The notes under the pieces are model-generated. The model was not told the DNA's origin and did not search any database. It was given only the letters and a program-made list of their open reading frames with translations. From Nematostella vectensis (Eukaryota; Cnidaria; Anthozoa; Actiniaria; Edwardsiidae): a stretch of 64,000 nucleotides of DNA. A program made the translations under genes and the position numbers. Shown piece after piece: positions 33,001 through 45,382 of the stretch. Each line of letters starts with the position of its first letter. Position 1 is the first letter of the stretch. The stretch lies in NCBI RefSeq assembly GCF_932526225.1, contig NC_064035.1, positions 14,487,469 to 14,551,468 of the forward strand. Direction: 5' to 3'.

Positions 33001-36000
33001 TGTAGGGCCTCAGTAGCTAGCTCCTGTTGCCTTATCAGCTCCTCGCGCTCCTCAACAGTTTCGGGGCCTTGCAGCCAGTCGTTTGGGGAGTACCACCGCA
33101 CGAAATCCTCGAGCAGACAGCCAGGGTTTGCCGCCTGGCATTAACCACACAGACACAAGATATAGGCAAGAAAATTACTCACTCGGTTAAGCGTCGCAAT
33201 TGAAGCGAAACTGGTAACGAGCGCTAGAGTATCGGCGTAATTTTTTGGGTCTTTTGCCGTTTTTGTATACAACGCTGTTGTTTTTTGGTGCAGCGACATG
33301 TTGAACAGAATAAGCAATAAAACACAGCAATGCTACTCGGTGGAAAATCTCCCATTGCCATCGTACACACCTTGAATGCCTCCATGTCTGATAGCAGTGA
33401 AGCGCTCTGCATCTGTGCACGGACACGTGCTCCTTCTTCTGTGGTACCAAGTTGAGTTAGCACTTCCGCATGTTGTTGTAACATATCTTCAGTCATCGGC
33501 GCTGGCTCCTGTGCATTATAAGTTAGATATATCATGTGCAAAGTGGTACAATACGTTTATGTGCGTGTGTGTCGGAGGAGGGATGGAGAGTGACTTAAGA
33601 TAAGGTGGGAGCTGTCCTACTCTCTGCCACCGTAGCTTCTACAGAGTGTTACCTGTATAACAGGGATGTAGCGTCTCCTAAGGTCTGTTTAGTTGGTTTA
33701 AGATGGTGTGCACGTTGGGGTGTGCTGCATACAGTTAGAGAGCTTAAGCAAGTCAACACGAACGGCATCAAAAACGGCGCGCGCTCTGACGAATTGTTGG
33801 AAAAACGGCGTTGACGTCCGTGACCGCGTGCGTAGAACGTAAAAATAGGGAAAATGCCGTTCTAGATTTCCTGTCACGGACGTCAACGCCGTTTTTCAGC
33901 AATTCGTGAGCGCGCGCGCCGTTTTTGATGCCGTTCGTGTTCACTTGCTTAAGCTCTCTATTACCTGTGTGACAGGGACATAGAGTGGTTCACAAGGTTT
34001 GGCCAGCAGATAGAGTTCACCACACCGCCTTAAAACTCCCTCGCGAGTTATTTCATTGACTCCACTATCACTTGGCTCAGGAAAACTACTGAAATCTTCC
34101 ACCGCCTCGAAAAACTCATCCTCATCCCCTTCAGAGCTACTGTCTTTTGGTTCGCTTTCCAGACACAAGCCATCCTTATTACTTGAAGATTTATTGGTGC
34201 TGGTCTGTGCCGAGTTTTGCTGTTTCACATTGCCATGCTTTAGCCGCGAGGACCTTCTTCTTTCAATGCAACAATTTAACATCTGAAAAATAGAATGTGT
34301 TTTTTTCCTCTCAGTATATCACAGAATTTTGATGTAGTAAAGTAATAAAAATCTATTTACCTGTAGTTTCTGATGAATTAAACAGCAGCCCAAATTGGGG
34401 GATTCTATCGGTAGCCTGCAGAAAAACAAATTGTCAATTTTCAAAAAATATTTTAATTTGTATTGTAAAAATAGGAGCTTTGCAATATGCTAGAGTCAAC
34501 ATGTGGAAAATTAACTGTGAGTTTGTGTTAAAAAGGTCAGTTTCAAATTCCGTTGAACAGAATGACTATGTATAACGACGATAATAATGCGAAAACAAAA
34601 GGAGACCTAGAACCACTGGTTATGTCTACAATGCTAAACACGTTTCCATAGAAGCTGGCGATGAATGCCAAGAATGATAAAAGAAGCACAATATATTCAG
34701 TTTTTAGTGGTCACAGTACCTTGGAATGAATACGTCATTTTCCCAGCGATAACGCATCTCTAACACAAACTCATGCCAAAGGTGTGCAACTGCCCTGAGC
34801 CCTGTCAACAACAAACATCTTTTAAAAATAAAAATAAACAAACTGTTTCAGCTCAGAAATGCAATATAATCTTCCAGCTCTGCTAAGTCAAACTATTCGT
34901 GTTACCGATGCCAGCGACATTGATAAAAATGAATGATCGATAGTTGACTTGGGCTACGAGATCACGCAGGCTTTGGCTTTTTTGTATGAGTAATTCTTAT
35001 TAATATTACGGCTAATAATATAGCCGTATAAACTCAAATGTCCATGTTTCATAATCATTTGATAGCATCGGTAAATCGTTTTTATTTTTTTTCCAAAGGC
35101 GAGAGTCTTGTCTTGGACTCACTGACAGTACTGTAGCACCTTTTGTAAACTGTAATCTTGGATAAAAAAATGAAAAAAAACAAAAAACAATCCCTTTTTC
35201 ACCCCTAGAGTTTTCAAAATTCTAACATTCGAAGATAAGTTGCAAATTTGTGAGCTAAGCATTTCCCCATACCGCCATGTCTGTTATAGACCAAACATAA
35301 ACACGTGGCCAGCGAGAAAGTCAGACTCTGCTCGGGCGCAGACTTCAGCCCTCTGAATCGGTCCTGAAATAATAAACACAATTTAAAAACAAAAGCACTT
35401 TAACCAACCAGCTCTCAAACAACAGACCCAATTTTATAAGAACCAGGGGCGTGGCCAGGGGCGTGGCCCAGGGGGCTCGGGTCCCCCTTTCTAGCAGCCA
35501 AAGATACAGTAAATGTATGAGACATCTAAAATACAGGAGAAATGCCTTGAAAGGGCCTTTTCGGCCCCCTCCTGTTAAATATCCAGGCTACGATACTGAG
35601 AGAAAAAAAAAATACTTCACCCAAAGCAGCTTTGAAAAAAACAGACCCAGTATAAGAACAAAAATACTCTTACCTGTTTTCTACTGTCAGAAGATTCACA
35701 AGCATCTTTGGCCTTTGAACAAATCTCATCTTGCATGACTTGTAAAGAATCTGCATCTTCATTTGCATCAGGAAAGAGTTGCTGTAAGTTGAAACAAGCC
35801 AGAATTACCGTAAAGACTTTCACACAGCAATTTTCGGTGTGCAATTATAGTGCTTCAAATATCATGGAAAACTTGCAAGAAAATATAGAAGCCCACGATA
35901 AGGGGTTGAAAGAGGGTGAAGTGGCTAAGCTTCACTTTTATTTATTGATTGTTTTACATCCAAAACCGTTGCAGTCCAAATCATTGTTTCATTTGGGAAT

Positions 36001-39000
36001 AGTGCAAGTTCATCAAACCAAACAGGAAGGGGTGAGAGAACTCCTTGAACCAAACAATCAAAACTTAACCCCAGAGTTTTATTGACTATGTATTATTCCT
36101 AAACTAGGCAAGGATTCAAGATTCTGGAATCCTTGTCCCCTGGCTTTTTTATTGGCGGAGCGGCTTGTTGGTTAATGACTTCAATTTTGATATGTGGCTC
36201 TGGGACAGCTTATTGCCTCCAATCATGTTACTTCATACAGTAACAACCAACTTGTATAGTAAGGATTACCTGTCAAATGTACACAACTTCAAGTATAATC
36301 CTATCATGAGCCTAACATTTCTCCAATAACCCCAGTTTTAACTCATAAGAAAATACCAACAGTAACAACTATGGATCACACTTTGATATTGCCTTTGGAC
36401 TTTAATTACCTTTAGAATATGGTTTAGTAGAGGCTGCGGGATCGCAAATTCCTGAGGAGACAGTTCTCCCAGGACAGATAAGTGAGTTGTTGCCTTGGTT
36501 ACAGCAGATGATAAAGATGCCACAGGGAGACCATGTCCAGGGTCTGTCAATTTTTGCAGAGCTTGTGTGATATCAGCTAGAAAAATAGCATACATTGTTT
36601 GTAAAACAACAAAAGAAAGCATTTTATTCATCAAAGTGTTACTAGCTAGTACAAATCACCTTCACTATCATCAGAGTGTGTTTGGTGAAGCAACTGCAAA
36701 GTGGACTCCTGCCTATAGCAAAGTTTCATATAGCTGCCAAAGTGATCACCTGAAAAAAACAAAATACATGAATTATTGAGCAGCTTATTTTCGTAAAGAA
36801 TATTCCATTTTGATAGTTAAAGTGTTTGTCAAATAAAGAATGCTAAAAAGTGTATGTTTTACAAATAAAAAGATGGAAGAAAACTTGATTAACTCCACAT
36901 TGCCGAGTAATGGCCAATACCCTATTATAGATGCAACAACCTGTAATCAGGGTGTACTGAGGGGGTGGGGGGATGAAGTCATATGAGGACTTCTGGAATT
37001 ATGCATTTTTTTTTCAGCCAAATAATGTGTATTGTTTTGGAAATTATGTGATAAAAATAGCAAATCTCTAGCCAATTCACCAGCTGTAAAAACCTTTTTA
37101 GCATTTCTACATTTGTTTTTAATGGGAAATGAATCCATTTTCAAGTGATAGATATGTGTAGAATAGGAGTGGATTTTTGTGGGTAGTCAAGCGTTACTCA
37201 CTCATTGCTCACATGATACCTAACCAATCAGAAAACTATTTGACTGTTCTTACCAAGAAGGCATTGTGGGTTTTCACACATCCTAACCCTTACAGACCAT
37301 TCAGGGGCTTGCATGGGATCCAGGTCTCTGTAATAAACAGAGGAACATAATTTCTGTTGGTCTTTATACATACCAAGTGTGTATCCTTTTTTTAAGGTAG
37401 TACTCACGAGTATACTGAATTATCCACAACTACATCTTCTGTTAAGCAGGGCCAAGTTGTGGACAGATGAAGTTCACTAAGATGGAATTGAAAAACATTA
37501 TTTAAAGGCATACCTGTAGTTTGTTCTTTAATAACAATTGATCAAATTGTATTCGGATGTTAGTCAAAATCATAAATACAGTTCTCCAATAAATAAAGAG
37601 AAACCACATCAGACAAATGTACAGACAGATCTACAATACTGGCAATAAGTATCATAACCTTCCAGAGCCGTAGCAGGCCTACAAATATTGGAGGGGCACA
37701 ATACAGAAACATTTAGAAAATATTGGGGATCAGCCACGCCCCTACTGTTCATTTCCTTATACCTTTTGACAATATTGGGGGGGGGGGGGTGTGGGGGAGC
37801 ATGTGCTCCCAGTGCACCACCCCCTGCTATGGCCCTGCCTTCACTAGTGAGTACTCAAGACTTGTGCATATTCAAGTCAAGAATGACTTGAGAGTATTGA
37901 CTTGCGAATGATTGAAGTTCAGACTTCATGGTTATAAAAGTAAACTTATCAGGTCATCAAACAATATTTTTTTAACATTTTGCGAGCTTCACATTATGAA
38001 CAAACATTTTATGAACGAACTTTCAGTTGGTTCACTAAGGGCAAAGGCTCAGCAATCATTATACCAAAGGTATCCAAATAAACAAACCTGTATAAACCTT
38101 AGGCCCTGGCAGCCGGCGGAATTGCCAGCTATTTTTCACTGAGTGCCAGCTCCATTTTTAAAAAAGTCGATTGAAGTGTTATTTGAACTGATAAAATAAA
38201 ATAACTTCCACCCCCTACTTATCAATATCCACTGCCTACTTAATGAAACCCCTGCATGAGCATCTACAGTGTAATCATTCTAGTGGTGCTAAAGCTAAGT
38301 GGTGCTTCACCTGACAGGGTCTTCACAAGCTCCAAATGGCAACACAGCAAACTCAGTATGGTCTTCACTACACTCAAAGCAGAGGGGATCATGTGGAAGG
38401 TCCTGGGGCCATGCATAGTCAGTCCACTCATCCAGAATGTATGTGAATCGGATAGACACTGTTACAGGTGGTAGGGGTGATAATGGACACGCCTAAAATA
38501 CAAGGGTGCTATTAATATGATTCTACCCCAAACCTTTTCACATGTAACACACGAGTGATAGTGGTCACACGGGTGCCATTAATAAAACTCTTCCACCCAA
38601 CAATTGGAAAAAGCACGGGAATCCAGGAGCAGTTTCATGTTTAGTTCTAAAGTTTTCTGTAGCTGACATAGGAATGTCCTTTGTTGCCACTTTTTGAAAA
38701 CTGTCTCACCAATTTGTCTTTGAAGACTTCTAGCAGGCCTGCCAAGTGGGCATACTGTGGAGGGGTGTGCTTGAGGTGGCACATTTCAAACAGGGTACGG
38801 AACTCCCCACCGAGACACAAACCATAGTACAGCCGTCGCCATCGCTGGTGAGCTTGAATGAACATTGGAATTTCACTATAAAATAAAGATGAAACAGTAA
38901 TTTTATTAACAATTTGTTGCCCTGTAAACTAGAAAAAGAGATTTTTACTCACCACTTTGAATTGTTGAATGCAATGGCAATGGAACTAAGAAGCAGGTGG

Positions 39001-42000
39001 CATCGTGACTCGTTATCAATGGCTTCTGTGTTTTGTGCAGGGCTCAGGACAATGAATTCTTTTAAACCAAACCTTGAATAATAAAGAACAGGAAATGTGT
39101 TAATGGAGGAGCCTGGAGGGTGCAGTTGGCATGTCGCCAGACTGTACATCCTATGCCTCTGTATTTAATTACCAGTTTTGAAGTGAGTTGGGTTAGTTGG
39201 CTCTTGCCTTTGCTTTGACATAGCCAAGAAGTTTCAACAAATCCTTTGTTGAACAAATATAGCTCACACAATTTGCCAAACATGTGGCTATTTAATTTAC
39301 ATATGCCATCCCTGAATTAGACAAGTAGACAAAAATAGACACTGCATGGGAATCATATTACAAATGTCAGGGCTTCTGGAATTACGCGGAAAAAAACTCA
39401 AAATTACGCGGGATTCTTAGCTAAATTACGCGGAAAATCAATCATTACGTGCTAAATTACGCGGGATTTTGCAATACATTTTTCTTTAAAAATCAAAATT
39501 TTGCGGGATTCTTTACTGAATAAGCGCTAAATTACACGGAATATCAACTGTTACGCCCAAACAACATTTTGTTAGGAAGGAAAGCACGAAATAACTTGAA
39601 AAGGTTAATTTTTTGGGTGAAAATATTGAGTTTTCATTGGCTCCTAGTCACCAGCCAATTAAAAAAAGTATTTTATTATTAGTCCTAGGCCTTCGCGGTT
39701 TAGCAAAGAACGCCTAGTCATTTTATTTGTTTTCTAAAATTCAGTTTGAAATATCGCACTCTAACGAAGAATATCTCTCTTTTTTCAGGAGAAATAGAGG
39801 TAACAACCCTAAAAGAACACATCAGCTGTGCAATTAAATGTTTTGTCTTTCAAAATTTAGTCAAATTACGCGGGATTATGCGGAAATTTGTGGATTACGC
39901 GGATTACGAGGAAAAAGCCAAATTACGCGCTTCCGCACAAGCGCGTAATTACAAGCGCGTAATTCCAGAAGCCCTGAAATGTACACTACTCTACTAAATA
40001 TGAACCTCGCTGCATCAGCTGCATTAATGCATCTTTTTCAAAATTCTAATAAAATAAATTATTTGAGTGATTGCTGCTCCTAAATAAGCATAGTCCCTGA
40101 AGAAACATCACAGCAGGATAATAAAAAATTCTACCAGTGTCTAAATGGACCTTTCTAAACAGATAATAACAATTTGTTTTACTGTCTCTGGGAAATTGAA
40201 CTTTATAGTAGACATTCTTTACCTACCATCTACTTAAACAGTGAACTCTTGGGGGAAAATCAAACTCCATATCAAACATATCCATAACCGTGGCAGGCAG
40301 GCTATCCTCATTACCTGGCAAAAAATAACATTGATTAATTGTAAAGTGAACCACTTTTTTCGCAGAACAACAATTTGTGCCATTTTGACCCAAGAGATGG
40401 GATCAGGATCTGCTATCAAAATATGGCCAAGGCGTCCAAAGAAAGATCAAAGATAAGACTGAATTTTTTTTACCCCAAAAATTTTCAACATTAATGTGAA
40501 GGCATCAGGACAAAGACTCTATCAACGCCTGTCTTCAATTGTCATGTCTGGTGTCGCATTTTGTGGGTCATAAATTGGGCTCTTTAGCCATGAAAAGAAA
40601 TAATGCTCACGGACTCTTACCTCCATGGCTAATACTGGTTCTAGATGTCCCACTTTTCCTGGTCTTTAGATAATGATAGGCAATATTAAAGCTAAAATTA
40701 GCAAAATTGATGTTTTCCTGTACAAATGCCCATGTGCCTTCTCTCTCCTAAAAGTAAAGACATATTAAAATAAGTAGAGCTCCTTATGTGTGAAATTTGT
40801 AGAATTTTTTCAATAAAATGTTTCATTCCTTACATCATCTGTTTCCTGCTCAGGCAGAGGCTTGACTTTTGATGGCTCTGGATGAAATGCGGTGCTGCCC
40901 TATACAAAGAAAGCAATAAAAAAGCTTTAGAGCAATAAAATGGAAAAATTTTGACAGCCAATGTATTTTGACAGCAGCCTAAAAAAGGGGAGGCAGGTGT
41001 TGCATCTAATATTTGTGTCAGGCGTACTTTTATTTTCCCTCACCAACTTTTATAAAAATAAAATCGCCTGACAATCGGGCTAGTTTTTTTTCTGCACTGA
41101 ATTACAGTCAAAGCTCTCTGAGCGACCGCTCTCGTAAGCGACCAGCTCCGATAACGATCACGAACACGAATCACCTGATTGAATTGTCACACAAACTCTG
41201 TAATTCTAAGCTCTCGTAAGCGACCAACTTATCGGTGCGACCAGCTCCGTTAACGACCACAGTTTTAAACCACCAACTGAGATTTTCTTTTATTTTTAAG
41301 CTCTCGTAAGCGACCACAATGATTTTTGGCTTTACAACATCAGTCAACACCTGATAAACATCATATCCAATGTATGCTGAAATCTCATATAAAGCGGAAA
41401 TGTGATAATGTTTCACAAAAGCTGCCTTTCCAGTGGGCAACTATTAAAAAAATTCATAATTACAATTTTCTAACTTCAATTTCAACCATGGGATTGACTT
41501 TTTTTTTCTCCAGAAAATATATAATGCAAAGAATCTCTGGTCCATTGCCAGCTCCACGATTTATCATTTTTCCAGTTACAATAGCCATCCACTTGTTTGT
41601 TGCATGCTTTAGAAATTGGCTAACAAAAGATGCCATGCGATCGTCGTAGACGCAGAAGATGTTGATATAAATGAGCATAACGAGCAACTTTGCGTAGAAT
41701 TAATTGCTATTAAATAAAACTCACTCTCATGATAAGTCAGATACCTAGTTTTAAAATCAAGCAATAGACCAAAATATTACAGCGTTGTTATTATCACGAT
41801 AACTTTTAGATTCCATTTTAATTAAGCTCCCGTAAGCGACCAACACCTATTGTTCAAGTTTTTGGCGCCCAGTGGTCGCTTATGAGAGCAAGCTCTCGTA
41901 AGAGACCAGCTCCGTTAACGACCACAATTCTCAGTTCCCACGGTGGTCGCTTACGAGAGCTTCAACTGTATCTTTTTCATGCACTGAATTACCTGAAAAC

Positions 42001-43052
42001 TGTACTGCTCTCAGCCTATCCGAATCAAGTAACCTTCTCATGTATAATATAAAATGTGAAATAAGCTTATGTCAAACACTTTTCTGTCATGTGGCTTCCA
42101 CTATAACCAAAATGTCCACCACTTCTTTACATCAAGTGACATGAAATTATAGCACAGTAAGAAAAGAAAATGTGTGCATGAAATTATAGCACAGTAAAGG
42201 CTGGTTCCCTTATGTCCTTATCTAACAACATTGACATGACGACATAAGAAAAAAAAAACCATGTTATTTCTCCTATGTCGTTATGTCTCTGTCGTCATTA
42301 TTTTGAACCATTCACAGTTTTAACATAGGAAATAAGAGTGTCCTTATGTCGTTATGTCGCTATTGTGAACCAGCCTTGAGAAAAGATTCCACATAATTGC
42401 AGATTCAGATAAAATCTGCCAATGTCTTCAATTCTTAGTAAAACTTAGGACATATCTATAGTTCAATAAAATAATTTTGGGGAAATTTTATGCTCAGTTT
42501 TATTTATGCCATTAAAACCTCTAAAAGGCAATAAAATTACATATATTACCACAGAGGTTGACGAGGTTCTGTGACTTCCACCAGCCAGCATCCACTCATG
42601 AAGTACTTCTTCTAATCTTGCGATAAATCTATAAAACCAATCATGCACTCTATGTAGATTTAGTAACACCTTCTAGACTAGTGGCCATAATCATGTAGAA
42701 CGTAATTTATCTTATGTTACAAGAACACATTCTAGGTAAACTTTTACTCTAGCATGTTTATTTGGCGATGTTTTTTTTTTGTTGTTGTTTTATTGATGAT
42801 CGATCGGGCCCAGTACATACGAAACTAAAAAAATCTAATCATAACAAAAATAGCACTTTCATAGAGATGGTTGTGCAAATCTCTCACCTTTCCCATTCGG
42901 AAGCGGTAGTAAAGTCCGTAATTTCAAAAACTTCAGATTCCTGTTATCAATAGATAAAAAAAACAGTTTTGATCTTCAGTGGACCTTTCACTATATTTTA
43001 CCATAACATTCATTCAATAAAATACCTCGTCTTCTGCCGGTCCATCCGCCAT
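27019..43052 (-). CDS. RAB3GAP1: Rab3 GTPase-activating protein catalytic subunit
   Basis: Twenty-five coding exons in transcript order: 43052-43026, 42940-42888, 42628-42550, 40899-40834, 40747-40621, 40314-40227, 39072-38953, 38875-38710, 38492-38311, 37476-37408, 37327-37254, 36749-36660, 36576-36410, 35781-35674, 35363-35273, 34801-34720, 34415-34361, 34282-33965, 33508-33371, 33134-32969, 32745-32603, 32147-32013, 31596-31399, 30626-30393, 27201-27019. All are GT-AG and phase-consistent, giving 3159 nt and 1052 aa (human about 981). With RAB3GAP2 the family protein stimulates GTP hydrolysis by Rab3 and exchanges nucleotide on Rab18. Conserved blocks: ESEVFEITDFTTASEWER near the N-terminus; MLNCCIERR; EPAPMTEDML; EDFVRWYSP around residue 713, the region of the reported catalytic Arg; PVRRQKRLFDETKEAEK; GAGRGPAGRVIHRLFA; and the C-terminus EFRLAGAFTEDVTFQ. 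The region after MLNCCIERR is divergent, acidic and Ser-rich. The last exon is isolated by a 3.2 kb intron holding a minisatellite. Confidence 0.97.
27493..29940. repeat. 48/45-bp minisatellite in the last rab3gap1 intron
   Basis: About 50 tandem units. The main unit is 48 bp, with a common 45-bp variant lacking ggg. Each unit contains cccatggttaaacatgtact and cattaccatatgag. Because both lengths are multiples of three, plus-strand frames stay open for about 250 codons (27703-28458, 28694-29437) with unit peptide MVKHVLTHYHMRGGVP. A higher-order duplication is visible: a three-unit marker block starting at 27861 recurs at 28197, exactly 336 bp (seven units) later; another marker at 28435 recurs 186 bp on. 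No promoter or conserved domain, so coding is unlikely. Confidence 0.95.
30243..30330. repeat. 44-bp tandem duplication
   Basis: Two copies of a unit with caagtgaatttcgtt and aaaagtacgtcccattt, period 44 bp, in the last intron of rab3gap1 close to the donor of exon 24. Confidence 0.85.
31083..31203. mobile_element. MITE family B, copy 2
   Basis: About 120 bp in the rab3gap1 intron between exons 23 and 24. It has an internal palindromic pair gccgtattcaatg / cattgaatacggc and ends gtttgaa...; ttgaacatagcctta. It matches the copy at 18719-18862 over gattgtttcatc and ttatttgca. Confidence 0.65.
32111..32480. repeat. Degenerate tandem repeat including a 3' splice site
   Basis: Four diverged units of 80-120 bp start near 32113, 32192, 32279 and 32398. 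Each carries a variant of cgcatcctgagactcaaccggcc followed by acatgagaactgtaagaac. The unit nearest the gene body (left) contains the real acceptor and first codons of rab3gap1 exon 22 (exon edge 32147). Unit 2 has lost the AG; unit 4 keeps an AG before the equivalent of TGGGCGG. Confidence 0.75.
33738..33958. mobile_element. 221-bp TA-flanked foldback MITE at a splice donor
   Basis: Perfect terminal inverted repeats begin gagagcttaagcaagt, and the inverted homology extends about 90 bp per arm, leaving a short centre. The flanking dinucleotide TA is duplicated (33736-33737, 33959-33960), as in Tc1/mariner-type insertions. No transposase. The right edge lies 6 bp from the end of rab3gap1 exon 18 (33965), so the element begins immediately inside the intron. 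Confidence 0.92.
37674..37836 (-). mobile_element. MITE family A, copy 3 (reverse orientation)
   Basis: Reverse-complement relative of the elements at 993-1165 and 14581-14735: it carries aatacagaaacatttagaaa, cacgcccctactg and a final cccctgctatggccct. It lies in the rab3gap1 intron between exons 9 and 10. Confidence 0.75.
39368..39976. mobile_element. 609-bp DNA element with 21-bp inverted ends
   Basis: The left end cagggcttctggaattacgc is matched by the inverted right end gcgtaattccagaagccctg. The direct repeat aaatgt flanks it (39362-39367 and 39977-39982), consistent with a 6-bp target duplication. Both subterminal regions repeat an aattacgcgg-type motif many times, the pattern expected of transposase-binding sites. 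No transposase frame is left. In the rab3gap1 intron between exons 6 and 7. Confidence 0.88.
41105..41968. mobile_element. 864-bp TA-flanked DNA element with subterminal repeats
   Basis: The ends are inverted: cagtcaaagctctc at left, gagagcttcaactg at right, flanked by TA (41103-41104 and 41969-41970), as for Tc1/mariner/pogo-type insertions. The motif ctctcgtaagcgacc occurs in several copies near both ends, in both orientations. The middle has only a short minus-strand frame (41460-41687) that I cannot assign. It lies in the rab3gap1 intron between exons 3 and 4. Confidence 0.85.
42197..42377. mobile_element. 181-bp MITE
   Basis: Terminal inverted repeats aaggctggttc and gaaccagcctt, continued by inverted cttatgtc(c/g)tta(t) blocks; the centre also repeats tatgtcgttatgtc. 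In the rab3gap1 intron between exons 3 and 4. Target duplication not clear. Confidence 0.75.
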
Positions 43053-45382
43053 GTTGGATAGGAAGACTGAGCATGCGTTGTTGCCTCTAGAACGAGCCAA
43101 TGACATCATCGTGGCAACGAGCGAAAACTTACGGGAAGAGTGGGAAGGTTTTTGGACATTCCAAGGAAGTTTACTGTAGAATAAACGGCCAAGGAACATA
43201 AAGCTGAGTAAACTTTGTCTGCTTCAACACTTACATCTATCTAGCAATTATTGAAATGAATTATGGGAATCATAAAAGCCATAGTTTGCCATTAGAACCG
43301 TGTCGGAAAAGAGAGCATTGGTTAGAGCCAAGAACACTAGATTGTGACGTCATTTATTAACTCTCTGAGTAACGCAGTTTCAATCAGTAACTTGAAGATT
43401 TTTCGCAAAGAAGTTTACTTTCCATCATACATTGCGTATTAAACACTTGAAGGTTAACTGTACTTTTTCGAACGCAATAGGCACTTTAACTGAACAGCAA
43501 CAAAAAAGTGCACTCATGCAAAGACGCAAATTAGACAATATATCAATTTCTTTACCAGAACCAGAAGCATGTATAAGTGAAATCTGATGCATTTTTTTTC
43601 GAAAAACATTTAAGGTTCGTGGTAGATAGTTATTACTAGAAGTAACTCGAGGAGAGATGATAAACAAAAGCGATATAATCACCGGTTACAAAGCGGCGTG
43701 AGCCATATATGCCCTGAGGGACATAGCACAGAATGGTAATAAAAACTTCTTTTGTGAGAAGCTCTGGTGAGAAATACTTAATGAAAAGGTCTTTTTTATG
43801 TGCCGTAAAGCCATATCCTGGTTAACAATAACAGCGGGTTTGCAAACGCCGACATAAAATCTAAACGAAGTAAAAGTAGTTATGTACTTCATCTGGCGGA
43901 AAGCTGGTAGTATACTGTCGCTTTCAACGCATACTATTTTTTGTCAGCTTGGTATGATCTTGATGAATAAATATTTTGGAAGCAGGTTTCTGAAACAACT
44001 AAAAGATGTTGTATTTGTCCCTTTTTGTGATTTTGATTGGTTTATCCACAAATCTGCATCGTTGTTTTGTAAATCATCCTCAGTTGACTGTCGAACTTTG
44101 CAAAGGCGATAAACCATTAATTATCCATCCAAGTGAGATATATAATTATCAAATTTTCTTGGTTAGTAAAGCTTAAGCATTTTTTTTTTAATTTTGCAAG
44201 TTCAAAAACTTGCAAAATACCTAACAAAGCCTCACCTTTAAAATTCAAATCACGCACATAGAAAAACAAGTGTTCTAAAGGGATTCAAACTAAACATCAA
44301 AACCAAAAACTGATCGAGAGGATAGTTTTGTTTTGATAAACTCAACTTTGAAAGACAATGGCATATAGCTACCGTTAAAAATACCATGTCAATTTGTCAA
44401 ATCTTAAAAAAGAACTTCATAAAAGTTTTCACATAAAAGATAATTAACAGAAAAATGTTCCCACAGTCCAGATCCGAGTTAGCGGGCTCCCTGAAAAAAG
44501 GAGACCAGCTAATTTCTTCGTATCTGAGACTACTTAATGGCTAGCTTTGTTTTGATATCTTGATTATCCATTGAAAGGTCACTCCTCGAGAGATATTACA
44601 CTCATTTTAACGTCTGTGAACCGTAGCCTAAACAGTTTAAGCACTTCCTCTACTCAAGGATTAACAGAAGAAGGCACGTTCTCACAAGTGAATGACTCTG
44701 CACTCTTGGTCACCAGCCCGCATAGGGAAGTGACAGACCAATAAACGAAAAAAAGCTGGCAAAGAAAAAGCAGTGTAGAACGTCGATAAATGCTCTAGAA
44801 TAAAAATCACGTTATCGCATGCAATTTCCAAAGATCTCTAAACAATTCGGAATCATAGTTAATTAACAGAGAACAAATGAACTATTCAATTGTAGGCGAA
44901 GGTGTGAGAACAGTCGGTACTGACCCGTTTTACTCAGAACGTGCTGCCGTGGTTACGAGCCCAATAGGTGTGATTTGTTTACAACCAATTGGTTTGCTTA
45001 CTCATAGTACAAATCATAGTCAATATTGATTCTCAGGAGTTGTACCTTTTACCTGGAAAAGCTTATGGCCAAGTTTAGACGAGAAGCTAAATTTAGGGCT
45101 TGTTGTAATCGGTAGCTTTAAGCGGGGTATGCAATTTCGGCTTTTAGGCAATTATAACCAATTAGTTCTCACCTAAACGCCTTTGTTCCATGGGTTCGAT
45201 TATGCCTCCTTTCAGACTTCCAAACAATTTCGCACATCTTGAGTGGCCCTCGTAAAAAATAGCATATAATCTATTGTTTTATGAGCATTCTAATCAGTTT
45301 GCGGAGTGATTTATTAAGTGACCACTGCACACCGCCGCTAGAAAGACGCAAACGCATAAGTGTGCACTTGTAAAAGCAGACC
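43053..45382. other. Divergent intergenic region between rab3gap1 and wnt1
   Basis: About 2.3 kb separating the rab3gap1 start codon (minus) and the wnt1 start codon (plus). It must contain the rab3gap1 promoter and at least the proximal wnt1 promoter. No coding exon seen. An A/T-rich stretch near 45262-45270 could be a TATA-like element for wnt1 but is not distinctive. Confidence 0.5.

Noticed and set aside
41460-41687. Minus-strand 75-codon frame inside the TA-flanked element, possible transposase remnant
   Set aside because: No catalytic triad or DNA-binding motif visible and too short; cannot be assigned without a search.
45261-45272. TATA-like sequence upstream of wnt1
   Set aside because: The surrounding DNA is AT-rich and the transcription start is unknown; a call would be guesswork.
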